Source: Setomelanomma holmii (Eukaryota; Ascomycota; Dothideomycetes; Pleosporales; Phaeosphaeriaceae). Taken from it: 64,000 bases of DNA. Location: the NCBI GenBank assembly GCA_010015745.1, contig ML978163.1, positions 310,001 to 374,000 of the forward strand, read 5' to 3'. A program made the position numbers and the translations under genes. The notes beneath the pieces are model-generated. The model had not been told where the DNA came from, made no database searches, and worked only from the letters and a program-made list of their open reading frames with translations. Below, in pieces: positions 41,565-52,027 of the stretch; position 1 is the first letter of the stretch, and each line of letters opens with the position of its first letter.

Positions 41565-42775
41565 GAGGCCGAAGGCGTCAGCAAGGACGATCACCTGCCG
41601 GATTACCCACTCGTACCAAACATAACGAGCAAAGCATCTCTATCTGGTCACACATCTGAGTACTTCCCAGTATTCGAGAGTCAAGATGGCGGGGCCAGCT
41701 GGGAGTACATCTCGGATCTGCGAGATCAAGTCAATGGCTGGGGCATGAGTGCACAGCCTGCGTTGACTGAATTGACGGAACCGATGGCCTAATACCCAGC
41801 TGGGACTATCTTGGGTACGGGAAACAGCTGGAGTGACTATGGCACGCGCATCGATCTTTATGCAAGCAAAGATCGAGTCAGGACTTGGGAACTTGTTAGC
41901 CACATTGCCCAGGGATGAAAACCAAATACCATGAATGGTGCGACTCCCATCTGGGAGCCCTACCTCTTGTAAGTGGCCCTCTCTATTCTCAGCTCGCGGG
42001 GGTTCGCTGATCGCAAGTTTCGCAGACAGTATGAAGGCCGACTAGTCGCATACTACTCCGACCAACGTGACCCCAAACACGGCCAAAAGCTCGCGCACCA
42101 AACCGCCACCGACCTCAAGACCTGGGGTCCTATTGTCAACGACGTAACCTACGACGAATACATTGTACGCCCCGGCATGACCGTCGTAGCCTACATCCCG
42201 CCTCTCAAAGAATGGATCCTCGTCCACGAACTCCCCATCGGATACTCATCCTCCCACGGCATGAACTACCCCGTGTACTACGTCATGTCCGACTTACCTC
42301 TAACCTTCGGCCGCGAAGTCGGCCGCCCAATCGTAATCAACAACACCACCGCACCCAACGCAAGTCCATACGTCGTCTGGAGTCCGCTTGGCGGGCCCAA
42401 CGGCACGATTGTCGTGTCTGATGCAGATCGCAGCCAGTTGTATACGAATCGATATGGCGGGGATGTGGACAAGTGGGAGAACACATGCGACGCCGGCGGC
42501 GGCGGTGTATTCGCGTGCGATTCAGATTATTAGGACCAGGCCGAATAAGTCGACGATTTATGGTGTTGACGTGTCTGGTGATTTTGGGAAGGAGACACAT
42601 GTGCCGTTTTCGGCGACGATGGTGAGTCTTCTGGATACATTGAACGCGCCGGTGAATGGAACAAGTACGGTGAGGAGGAGGGCGAGTGGGTGGAGGAAAT
42701 TAAAAGGGATATCGAGTTGGCGCGTCCAAGCTACCTCGCAGATTTGTCCTAGTCATGTCATAATCTTCAAATAGC
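41565..42775 (+). pseudogene. GH93 exo-arabinanase-like pseudogene
   Basis: The readable frame resembles GH93 (exo-1,5-alpha-L-arabinanase, a secreted six-bladed propeller enzyme): EYFPVFESQDGGASWEYISD, QVNGWGMSAQPALTEL, YPAGTILGTGNSWSDYGTRI, IDLYASKDRVRTWELVSHIA, then after an intron (41969-42025) QYEGRLVAYYSDQRDPKHGQ, RPGMTVVAYIPP, ASPYVVWSPLGGPNGTIVVS. It is broken by an in-frame TAA at 41790, a TGA at 41916 and a frameshift in a GGC run near 42500, after which AVYSRAIQIIRTRPNKSTIY continues in another frame. A TGA at 41562 and no recognisable N-terminus precede it. The product would have released arabinose oligomers from plant pectin. Confidence 0.8.
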
Positions 42776-43035
42776 GAGTCTGTATGTTTCATCAGCTCGG
42801 ACTGCTCGACAAGACATGATATTGACCTGTACACCAGCCCATAAGCTGTCCGAGCTGCATGGTGAACCTAACATCGCCCATAGTCAGCGTTGAGACTCCA
42901 GATCAACCACAAGCACCATATACACACAAGCCACTCATCACTTTTCCTTAAAGTTACAATTGGGTATTCGCACGTCTTATCTTTATTTCCCCTTCCTCCC
43001 ACCTTTTTCCCCCCTGTATCCCAACCCCACCTTCC

Positions 43036-43809
43036 CTACCGCATGACCGGCGGCCTACTCTCCTTATTAAATTGCATCCTCGAACACAACCACTCCACCG
43101 CCTCCCCGACCCCCGTCCCCGTCAACGCACTACACGGCAGTACCCTACTATCCCTAACATTCCCGCCCTTCTCGCCTTCAAACACCTTGCGCACAAACCC
43201 CTCCTTGATCCGCACAACCTCCACGCAATCTTCCCGGTCCTGCTTGTTTGCGAGCACGAGGATGGGCACGCCGGATGTGTCTTCGTTTTCGAGCACGGAT
43301 TCGAGAACGAGGCGGCATTCGTCTAGGCGGCCGATATCCGCGTTACTCGAGGCATTCGGGGTGGAGAGGTCGGCGAGCGTGGCGTTCCCGACGTCGCTCG
43401 AGTCTATGACAAACACAATTGCATGACAAGAACTGTAATAACTCTGCCACAGACCCCTCAAGCTGTGCTGCCCGCCGACGTCCCAGATCTTGAGATATAT
43501 AGGTGGGTTTGGCGGCGGGAGTTCGACGGTCGCGACGTTCTGGCCAACGGTGGGTACGGTTTTGAGGTTGGGATGTGAGGGGGTATAGGCGGCTTTTATC
43601 TGTTCAAGGAGTGTGGTTTTGCCGGCATTGTCAAGGCCGAGGAGGAGGACGGAGTATTCTGTGGTGATGTGAGCTTGGGATGGTGGAGTGCCCGACAAAG
43701 TTTATGACAATGGAGGTGTGAGGTTGGTGAGGAAGGGACAGGGCTACAGATTTGACCGACCTTCTTTACTTGTGGCATGAAGGTATATAGATTTGAAGAG
43801 GTGGTACAT
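43036..43809 (-). CDS. ARL3: Arf-like small GTPase, Arl3/ARFRP1 type
   Basis: Exons 43809-43761 and 43658-43036 join in phase to 223 residues. The short first exon gives MYHLFKSIYLHATSKEE, the typical ARFRP1/yeast Arl3 start. It lacks the myristoylated Gly2 of Arf; such Met-Tyr starts are acetylated and bind Sys1 at the trans-Golgi. GTPase boxes: GLDNAGKTTLLEQIK, PTVGQN (switch I), WDVGGQHSLR, LANKQDRE and PCSAL. Residues about 100-120 form a small insert (LSTPNASSNADIGR) relative to yeast. The intron donor is GTCGGT, an unusual +3 base. Role: trans-Golgi and endosome trafficking upstream of Arl1. Confidence 0.92.
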
Positions 43810-44393
43810 TGTCTGGGTGACGCACGCGGGCTTCACATGGTTTGTGGTCGGGACGTGGAGGTGAGGTGTAGATCTGACCCACTTCAACGTTGCTTATCGA
43901 TAAGCTTATTTTAGAAGCTTGTACCCTATTCAAAACAAACAACACGCTTTCCTACTCTTACACGTTTTCACTTGTGACACTATCTTGGATATATCTGACG
44001 TGGGGTGGCATTGTGCCGATCGAGCCGCCTCTAGCGACTATCATCCGTTATGATATTATACTAACAGTTACAGTAATGTTACACCCCTGACCAGCAGGTC
44101 GCTATCCATACAGACCTATCTAACACACGTAGCATTATTGCAGCCTGTACGCGTTATGCGTAAGCTGCTGGTGGAGCGAGTCCCATCTATATCCGGTAAC
44201 GCCTCGCTGTAATGATCCCAAATAAATCCCAAGTGGTTTTTCCAAATCCAAACGCCTCGCCAAAGTGGAGTTGTGTTGTACAGTAGTGTTACACGACCTT
44301 GAGGAAGGTCGATTCGTCTTCTCGAATTACAGTCGCCGATTAAGATATGCACTCAGTCGAGGCGCGCATGCCTGTGTCTCGCCAGTATTACGA
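43810..44393. other. Intergenic with a 16-base direct repeat
   Basis: No gene recognised. It is AT-rich in its left half (43,890-44,080). It contains the repeat pair listed at 44069-44294. Confidence 0.4.
44069..44294 (+). repeat. Direct repeat TACAGTARTGTTACAC, 210 bases apart
   Basis: Copies at 44069-44084 and 44279-44294 differ at one of 16 bases. The 194 bases between hold no open frame. The TGTTACAC core resembles some retrotransposon LTR termini, but no clear LTR ends, target duplication or primer-binding site could be matched. It may be a solo-element remnant, regulatory sites or chance. Confidence 0.4.
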
Positions 44394-45245
44394 TTATTTG
44401 CTCTGGGTACCTGGCGACATTGGGAACAATCTGGAGCCGTCCTTCATCTTCTTCGCAAACACCAAATACGCCTCAAGAGCCTCCTTCTGCGTCGGAAATG
44501 TCTTCTCTCGGTTCATCCACATCTTAAGGTACTTGTCCGAGCTCATGTCCTTGAGTGCCGCGTACCACTGCCTGTTCTTGGACTTCTGACGGCATACGAC
44601 CGCAAGATTCTTGCCTCCAAGCCCGGTGACACCGCTTATTTGTTTCAAACAGGCAGCTTTCAGCTCAGTGATTTCGTCCGATGCTGGCGTCTTCGTCTTT
44701 TCGTCGTCGGTCGAGCTGTCGGCGGATGAAGAGCTGCTCGCGATGCGGGAGAAGAAGCTTGATTTCACTGGTGTCGCGGGAACGCTCTTCGTGCTCTTCG
44801 AAGCCGTCTTCTTCGAGGACACGCTTTTTGACGACTCAGTCCTTGAGGGCTTTGGTCTCGAAGGTGTGTCTTTTGAGGACGAAGAAGACTTCTTTGGCGT
44901 CGACGTTTTCGGAGGCTCAGTCTTCGACCGCTTGAGCTTTGGCGTTGACGGCGGCGCAATGTCGGGAAATGCGCCAATGGGAGCCTTTGGAGACGAAGGT
45001 TTTGACGACGAAGGTTTTGATGAGCTTGGTTTTGACGACGAAGTTTTCGAACTTGAAGGCTTTGGTGATGCGACCTTTGGTGATGGAGGTTTCGCCGCCG
45101 CGGCTTTTGCAGGTGTGGCTTTCGGAATCGTAACTTTTGGCGGCGCAGCCTTTGGCGCTGGTTCCACGACTGGAGCGATGGGCGTCGACGATGTCAACTG
45201 CCCGTTTGCGATTTGCCGTGCCCTTTCCTTGACGCTGAGAAACAT
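44394..45245 (-). CDS. Lys/Ser/Pro-rich disordered protein with conserved C-terminus
   Basis: The first ATG at 45245 gives 283 residues. An ATG at 45370 joined through a GTAAGT intron (45354-45251) is also in phase and would add seven residues at the start (MPRGVLN). After a short head (MFLSVKERARQIANGQL) comes a long disordered stretch of near-repeats: PKVTIPKATPAKAAAAKPPS and units such as SSSKPSSSKPSSSKP. Residues about 185-283 are ordered: ITELKAACLKQISGVTGLGG, NRQWYAALKDMSSDKYLKMW and EALEAYLVFAKKMKDGS. That part may be the functional domain, but I do not recognise it. The basic composition fits a nuclear or chromatin-associated protein. Confidence 0.7.
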   Translation of the reverse strand: MFLSVKERARQIANGQLTSSTPIAPVVEPAPKAAPPKVTIPKATPAKAAAAKPPSPKVASPKPSSSKTSSSKPSSSKPSSSKPSSPKAPIGAFPDIAPPSTPKLKRSKTEPPKTSTPKKSSSSSKDTPSRPKPSRTESSKSVSSKKTASKSTKSVPATPVKSSFFSRIASSSSSADSSTDDEKTKTPASDEITELKAACLKQISGVTGLGGKNLAVVCRQKSKNRQWYAALKDMSSDKYLKMWMNREKTFPTQKEALEAYLVFAKKMKDGSRLFPMSPGTQSK

Positions 45246-45370
45246 GTTGACTGATAGCGATAGTGATGGAACACGTCGCGATAACTTCGGGGACTCTGCT
45301 CGTTTTGATGGAAATAGGCAGCCATGACGCACCAGCCAGCGTGCGCACACTTACGTACGCCCCGAGGCAT

Positions 45371-45972
45371 GCTAATGAGCGAGCCGAGATTCCGCTGACT
45401 GGAATATCTCAGGAGAAGTGGCAATTGCGGGTGAAATTAGAGCGCGCACGTTTGCCATGCTGTGCTGTGCCGTGCAGAATGGCTTCCGGAGGTCATCCTT
45501 ATTTCAGCAGGTCTGGGGAGCGGAAAAGGGGCGGTCGTACAGACGACGTGGCGGGAACGTCAACAACAATTGACATGTTTCGAAGTTTGACAGAAGGCAT
45601 GTTTGTTCGTGCGCTTCCATGTGTTTCTCGAAGAAGTGGGTCGTTATGCATGGATCTACGATCGGGTGTGTGCTTTGCATGCAGCAGCATGCACGACATG
45701 GTTCGGTGGTTGAAACTGCAGCCGCAACGGCGCGCTAGTGGAACTCGAATTTCGATGCTATCGATCGATAAGCCAGGTGCTCAATCCCTCCAGCGCAGCC
45801 CTCACCCTTGTGTATCGCGCTTAGCCAGCCTCCCGACCTAAAGCTCAGTCGTTGCCATCTTGCCGTTCATGGATGGCTGACTTGACCATGATCGCATCGA
45901 AGTAGGTGAGTCTCGCAATTGGGCGAAGGCGGTCTGACAGCAGCCCCAGCGTCCTTCTGCTTTCTGGTTAAG
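45371..45972. other. Intergenic, nothing recognised
   Basis: Upstream region of the Lys/Ser/Pro-rich protein and 3' flank of the ubiquitin-like-domain pseudogene. Open frames here are short or antisense shadows. Confidence 0.4.
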
Positions 45973-47616
45973 TCAATACTCGTGAGACTCCTCCGAACAG
46001 CTGCTGCACTGAATATGCCCACAATTAAAACATGACCCAGTGGCCATATGTCCTCCATCTCCACAAAAGCAGCAAAACCAGCTAGAACCAGCCTCACTCC
46101 AAGCCCGACCCTCAATATCTCGTTGCCATGAGCGTCTCGCCACAGTTGCGACGTTACAGTATGATCTGATCTCATCGTCTCTTCTTCTTACCTCAATGGG
46201 GTCTGCAGCGTCAGTATGACGCGGCAATGTATCCGTTTCAATTGGTTTGGACCAGCGATATGTCATCGGACAGGCTCGGCTATGCATCTGTCAATGAAGA
46301 CTCTCCGTCGCTGAGAGTGAGAGATCTACCATTTCACCTTTTCATCTTCTTTACCGTCACCTGCTTGCTTGGTATTGCAGCCGGGACAACAAAGCAAACA
46401 CAAGTTTGGCAAGGCGGGCACCAGCATGCTCATTTCGACAAACTGTCCTGGCTTTCGCAACGTCAGTGCCTGTTGTTCTTGGCGCATATATATATGTGTG
46501 ACTCGCAAGAAATGCTTTCACCCAAGGCCCATGAAGATCGATGCGCTTTTGGTTGCAAGACTCGTACAGCGCGAACATCTGTCTACGAAGTCTATCGAGT
46601 GTGCCCTTGCCTTTGTCCTTGAATCCCACCATGAGAACAGCGAAAAGCGCCTCGAAAGAATTGATGAATGCAAGGTGGAATGGCAGGCGATTTTCTTCGA
46701 AGGCATCTACCAGTATTACTGGTCTGCGGAGCATCACTTGTGCTGGAATTTCTCGCTGTTGCTGTACGGCGGCCTTCAAGTCAATAAGATGGCTTCCAGG
46801 GTCTGGTTTTGCGCAATAAGCAGTTCCATGCGGGATTCCAGTGCTCTTCTTTCAGCCAGTGCTTCCTCGCGAAGACGAAACATTGTGTGTTGTTCGTCAG
46901 GCGACAGCCCGCTTGATACATCAGTAAGCCTTCTTTTCATGTTTGAGATTGCAGATTAGATCTTACTATTGCGGATGTTGTTGAATCTCCTTTAGCTGAG
47001 TGGGAACATCCTTCACATCTTTTGTAATATGCTCTTGCATGTAAAGGGCGGTCTCTACTTTGGTTGCGAGCGCATCGACATCGTCCTCCACTTCTTCTAT
47101 TTTCCCTACTATTTGTGTTTGAGTATTGCTAACAGCCATCAGATAGTGTTCAGTGCTCTTCCATGAAGCCACTAGTGGAGCTCTCATAGCCAGAACTTAC
47201 ACGTTGAAGATGAGCAAGTGCAGCTGCAGAGCGGAGATGTGAGAGCCAAGACGCTGTCGAAAGTCTAGCACCCTTTCCTTTTCGCACAACGACCACTGCA
47301 CTTTTCGTAGTCCAGTACGCAATGTACTTGCTGGTGCAGTTGGATCTTTCAAGGTCTCGAATTTGGCCATCTTGATTAGGAAGTCGATGACACAGTCCTT
47401 ACAGTCGGCGACTACAGGTCTGACAGCTGCCTGATGCAGCGGCGCGGTAAACTGACTGGTGGCGTCGAGTGATGATAAGAGGGATGCAAGCGATTTCCGC
47501 AGCTCTACATAGTCGAATCGTGCGCCGCGGGCATCGGAGACGGACTAGATAGCATCCTTGAAGAGCCTGATGCCAGCGATGAGATCTCCTACTGAGACGC
47601 CAAAGGGCACAGCCAT
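45973..47616 (-). pseudogene. Fungal ubiquitin-like-domain protein, disrupted
   Basis: The frame begins at the ATG at 47616 with the widespread fungal N-terminus MAVPFGVSVGDLIAGIRLFK. It then meets a TAG at 47545-47547 where relatives have Gln. The frame continues SVSDARGARFDYVELRKSL, ALRTGL-type helices (TGLRKVQWSLCEKERVLDF) and, past a GTAAGT intron, a coiled region (VGKIEEVEDDVDALATKVET). A frame break near 46780 separates LLIAQNQTLEAILL from AAVQQQREIPAQVMLRRPVI. The latter opens the ubiquitin-like domain (LPFHLAFINSFEALFAVLMV, PGQFVEMSMLV). A Cys-rich tail follows (WFCCFCGDGGHMATGSCFNC), perhaps a separate exon or gene. The family is linked by homology to signalling or incompatibility-type proteins; function unknown. 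Confidence 0.65.
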
Positions 47617-47966
47617 AGCGAACACCTTCTATTTCAGTCCGGAGAACACAAGACGGCAGGGCTACCAACAGCGATGTTCCAAAATGAAGGACGACTTGTG
47701 TAAGTAAGGGAGCTCGAGTAAATATGGGCCTCGAACATACTGAACATACACGCACTCGAGGTGTTGAAGAACAAAGCCTCGAGGCTGGATTTGTTCTTGG
47801 CAACAGTGTCCAATGAAGAGGGTGCACGGAAAGGCTTCTCATTCGACAATCCAAGCCGAGTAACGTGATCTAGATTTCTTCCAATCAGCTATATACAGTC
47901 TTGAGCCTTCAACATATACACGAGAATGTTCTTGTGCTGCACAGTGCTATCCGCAGCTCCCAACGC
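47617..47966. other. Intergenic, nothing recognised
   Basis: A minus-strand open frame of 71 codons (47634-47849) looks mildly protein-like but matches nothing known to me. Confidence 0.35.
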
Positions 47967-48897
47967 TTAAAGTCCAAACCACTTCAAGTCTTCACTCTCG
48001 TGCACTGGTACAGTGTGGCCGACACCCTCCGCACTGTATCCTAGAAGCTTAGTTCCGTCACCATACACCATCTGCGTATATCCGCTTTGTGGGGTGTTCG
48101 TCACATTCTTAGTGAACGACACGCCGAGTAGACCCGACCATTCCTTCAACTGCTCGCCCAAATTGGGAATCTTCACCAAAGTATCCGCAATACCATGCCA
48201 CGTCGCCATACGCGGATACGAACCATTATACCCAGGGTACATAGCCTTGACCTGCGCAACCCACTGATCCTGTGTCTTGATAACGTGCCCGTTTGCGCAG
48301 TTCGGATCCGCAGATCCAGGACTCGCACTGGGACTACCAGCAAGACATCCAGCCGCTACACCGGAATAGCAAGACCCAGCGGCAATGACGTCTGGGTACG
48401 TGGCCATGAGGACATTGGTCATCATGCAACCTGAGCTACTACCGGTTGAGAAGACCTTGCTTGGGTCCGCGTTGTACTTTTGAATCGTGTACTTGATCAT
48501 GCTGACGAGACTCTGGTTGTCACCGCCTGCATCGCGGGAGAGGCCTTTGGCGGTGTTGACTTCCCAGCAGTTGCTGTCTTTCTTGGTGGAGGGAAAGATG
48601 ACGATGAAGCCTTTCTGCTCGGAGAGGGAGCTGTATTTGGTTTGCTGGTTGTATGTTTCGCCTGTGCCGCTGCATCCGTGCAGCTGTTGTTTCGTCAGAT
48701 GTACAGTTTCAATTTGATTCCTGCGATCATCTTACGGCAACGATGATACCAGGCTTAGTAGCAAGTTTGGCTGGGACCTGGATGTTCATCTGCAGACTCG
48801 CGGGATTTGCGCCAAAGTCGTTGACGCGGACGAGAGCTGCATTGGCAGTCGCAGAGATGGCGGCGAGGCCGCCGAGGGCGGAAGCAGTGAAATGCAT
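47967..48897 (-). CDS. Secreted CE1 esterase, acetylxylan-esterase-like
   Basis: Exons 48897-48736 and 48683-47967, phase 0, 292 residues. The ATG at 48897 starts a signal peptide (MHFTASALGGLAAISATANA). The CE1/PHB-depolymerase pattern follows: KPGIIVALHGCSGTGETYNQ (oxyanion region across the splice), FIVIFPSTKKDSNCWEV, the nucleophile elbow FSTGSSSGCMMTNVL, the acid in TWHGIADTLV and the His in EGVGHTVPVHE. Fungal members remove acetyl groups from xylan, opening it to xylanases. It lies head-to-head with a decayed second CE1 gene at 50118. The gene appears intact; several Cys pairs fit an extracellular fold. Confidence 0.9.
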
Positions 48898-50117
48898 ACT
48901 GAAGGAGGAGACTTCAAGGGCTATTGTGATGATGCTATACCTCATCGGCTGTTCAGAGCTTTATATGCCCCTTTGCTAACCTTCACGAGCAACATATCCT
49001 CCACAATTCTCAAGGCCGACTTTGGTATCCGGGGAAGACCTGGTCTGAAGATAATCAAATTTCCATAGCAAGTGTTTGCGGCCTTCACGTTGTGGTCCAA
49101 GTGGCCTTTATGCGACCTTCTCGAAAAGCATACCTGCATATCACACAATCCAATCGCACGTTCTGATTGTGGTACATGAAACGTGCCCAGCCCTGAGAAG
49201 GACAAACACAATTGCAAGCACTAACCGCATCTGGTAGAATGCTGCTGAAATGCGGAGAATAGCCGTAGGAAAACAAGGATCTGGAATATCGGCCGGGAAA
49301 AGTAGGGATTGCATATTGCGTCCCAATACCGAGTTTAGCTACCGGTCGTTCAGCGACGAACCGAGGTTGCAGGCTCCATGCAAAGTGACGCTTTGTGTAA
49401 CTTTTGCTTTATGAAGGTAGTTACGCGTGCCAATTCTGCTTAACAAACCCTGACTTCCGAATGGATGGTACTGCCTGACTTTGATTGATGACTGAATTGG
49501 CAAGTCTCGCTCGTGTTACTTGACTTTGTCAACTCCTTCGAAACGTACTATAGGCGATAGTCTCTGACGAGCGACTTGCCATTTGGGATGCATACTCCCA
49601 ATAGCAAAATATCAGGACCTCTTGAACAGCGAACACAAGCTCGGGAGTAGCAAAGGGACCGTCTCTCCGTTGGCTGCAGAAGGTTTGGACAAAGTTACTC
49701 AAAATAAGTCGTCCTTCGCCAAATGGTTCATCGCAAACAATAATATGTAGTTTCCGCAGGAAGCATGCTTGCGAGAAGAGCAGTGATCACCACGTGATCA
49801 CATACCATGCGCAAAGAGTCGACAACGCCAGAAGTCTCACGACTGCCGATGAGTAGAGCACTTGGTGTCATATACTGCATTCACGCCAATGGTATCCAAG
49901 ATCTCAAGATGAAGGCATCGTCGAAGAATTGAGCGGAAGTCTTTAAGCGGTGGCAGCAACGATGAGTCGAGGCAGAGAACTGGAGCGAGTGGTTAGAACA
50001 GAGAAAACCGTGCGGTTTTTAAGGATCAATGGTCACTTGCCTAGGTCGCGGCATCAGATCGCGAGTCTTCCGCGCCGAGCTTACAGCCTCCTAAACGAGC
50101 CTTCAGAGATTTTCGAA
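48898..50117. other. Intergenic between two divergent CE1-type genes
   Basis: This 1.2 kb gap holds the promoter of the intact esterase and that of the decayed one. No coding signal or repeat was recognised. Confidence 0.4.
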
Positions 50118-50957
50118 ATGTCTCGTTCCTCTGCCTCCCAGCACGTGGCACTCCTCGTTCTCGCACTATTTGATAGCGTTCAAGCAGGCACCGCTGGGTG
50201 TGATAAGCCATCCAAATTGACGAGCGACGTGAAGACCACCATCGTGACAGGCGAGCAACGCCGCTGGACTCTTCGTATCCCAATCAACTATAACAGCACT
50301 CGTCCCTATCGCTTTATTTTTGGTCTGTACTGGCTCAATGACGACATGACTTCCGTGGACGGTGGAAGCGCGCCATACTGTGGTCTCAAGGGTCTTGCGC
50401 AGGACAGTGCCATCTTCGTTGCTCCCGATGGACTACAGAAGGGCTGGACGAAGAACGGTGGCGAGGATATCACTTTCCTCAACAAGATGCGTAAGGGGAT
50501 CTAGGACAACTTGTGCATGAATGAGAAGCAGCGATTCTCCCTTGGCTTTTCGTATGGCGGTGCAATGAGCTTCAGTCTTGCATACAGCAATGCGAAAGAC
50601 TTCCGCGCCATCGCCATCTTGTCTGGTGCGACTCTTTCGGGTTGCAATGGCGGTAACGACCCGATCGCGCTTCACCAACAACATGGCGTGAAGGAAAGCG
50701 TACTGCCGATTGATTCTGGACGACAGATTAGGGACCGCTTCATCTAGAATAACGGATGCCAAGCGAAGAACGCACCAGAACCGGCAAAAAACAGCAGACA
50801 GCGCATCACGACGGTGTACGATGGCTGCAAGTATCCGACACAATGGATCGCGTTTGACGGCGATCATGTTGCGCTGCCTGATGCATCAATTAAAGACGCC
50901 GGGCAGAACAACTTCATGCCTGCAGAGGTGTGGAGCTTCTTCTCCCAGTTTGAGTAA
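50118..50957 (+). pseudogene. Feruloyl-esterase-like CE1 pseudogene with two in-frame TAG codons
   Basis: One frame runs unbroken in phase for 279 codons from the ATG at 50118 to the TAA at 50955, except for TAG at 50502-50504 and 50745-50747. The N-terminus is secretory (SQHVALLVLALFDSVQAG). Feruloyl-esterase features persist: YRFIFGLYWLNDDMTSVDGG, IFVAPDGLQKGWTKNGGED, the nucleophile elbow RFSLGFSYGGAMSFSLAYS, GCNGGNDPIA, and the His in FDGDHVALPD. No frameshift and no splice signals around the stops were found. Both stops follow ATC and could derive from CAG by a single C-to-T change. The lack of other damage suggests recent loss, or a stop that is tolerated. Confidence 0.8.
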
Positions 50958-51121
50958 TGAGGTGTAGGCGCTGTTGTGAGATTGCGAGTGCGAGTGCGGG
51001 GTCCTAGTGACAGGGCGAGCGACGGTGGAAGAACTGGAATGAACAAATACATGTAGATGTAATCGAAATTCGAAAGCAAATGCTCATGAATATATTTCGA
51101 CGCACCTCCTATTGTGCGGTA

Positions 51122-52027
51122 TCAAGTGCCAATGGAGACCAACCATCTTCCAAGCTCTACACCTAATTGTGCAGGCTGGTCGTACATGATGAGGTGACCT
51201 GCTTCCCCAATTGTGACGACTTCTTTTGCTCCAAGCGCTCTTCCAAGTCTTGCCGCAGTCTCAACTGGAATCCATCTATCTTCGATTCCCCAAACTATCT
51301 TCACAGGTATGCGTTCGCCGACTTCTTTAAATCGACCTTCAACTGCCTCTGTGCTCCGCGAGTTGGCCTGACATATTTGCCGAATGAAGCCTGCTTTCCC
51401 ATCCTCACTCCGCCACGGCGTTTTCAACATCTCCATCACCTCCTTCGAAAGCTCATGAAAGACCGCATTGCAGATGTACGACTCCAAGATGCCTTCAAAA
51501 GCCATGTCAGGCAAATCTTGGAAGCTCTGAGGGTTCTCGGCCACTGTCTTGAAGAGGGGCTGTCCAAATGGTCCTATGGCGACTACATCAATCAGACATA
51601 GACTGGCGTACTGGCAGCCATGTAGCAAATGTGCCCGCAAGCTCATCAGGCCTCCATGATCGTGTGCGATGACATGCGCTTTTTGACTATTCCATTTTCT
51701 TTCCCATGCTTGATACAGGGCTGAGAATGCTTGTGATTGCCGCGATAGGTCTGAATCAAGCCTCTCTATTTCGCTGGACGGCTCGAATGTCTGCCCAGGG
51801 AGTTTGCGCTCCAGAGGAGAATCGCCGAAGCCAGGATTGTCAAAAAGATAGACATGAAACTGGCGGGACAGAGCCTGTGCAAAGGGCGCCCAGACCCGAG
51901 AAGACCAAGGCGTGCCGTGAATGAAGACGACTGGTGGGTTCGATGGATTGCCTAGCGAGCACCATCTGATGTCGTAGCTGTGGGTCTGACTGTCGTATTG
52001 AAAGTGTTCTGTTAGAGTCGTTTCCAT
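51122..52027 (-). CDS. Alpha/beta hydrolase with Asp nucleophile (epoxide hydrolase/dehalogenase type)
   Basis: Intronless, 301 residues from the ATG at 52027. The oxyanion strand is VVFIHGTPWSSRVW (HGTP, about 37-40) and the second loop is DNPGFGDSP. The nucleophile elbow reads VIAHDHGGLMSL, placing Asp123 where lipases have Ser; Asp is the nucleophile of epoxide hydrolases and haloalkane dehalogenases. The acid region is VWGIEDRWIP and the base is in GEAGHLIMYDQP. There is no signal peptide, so the enzyme is probably cytosolic. The substrate is unknown; ether or epoxide detoxification is a reasonable guess. Confidence 0.85.
   Translation of the reverse strand: METTLTEHFQYDSQTHSYDIRWCSLGNPSNPPVVFIHGTPWSSRVWAPFAQALSRQFHVYLFDNPGFGDSPLERKLPGQTFEPSSEIERLDSDLSRQSQAFSALYQAWERKWNSQKAHVIAHDHGGLMSLRAHLLHGCQYASLCLIDVVAIGPFGQPLFKTVAENPQSFQDLPDMAFEGILESYICNAVFHELSKEVMEMLKTPWRSEDGKAGFIRQICQANSRSTEAVEGRFKEVGERIPVKIVWGIEDRWIPVETAARLGRALGAKEVVTIGEAGHLIMYDQPAQLGVELGRWLVSIGT

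Noticed and set aside
45263..45841. 192-codon plus-strand frame opposite the Lys/Ser/Pro-rich protein
   Set aside because: Composition is that of an antisense shadow and of GC-rich upstream DNA; no motif.
50492..50505. GTAAGGGGATCTAG in the feruloyl-esterase relic as an intron removing the stop
   Set aside because: Only 14 bases long; cannot be spliced.
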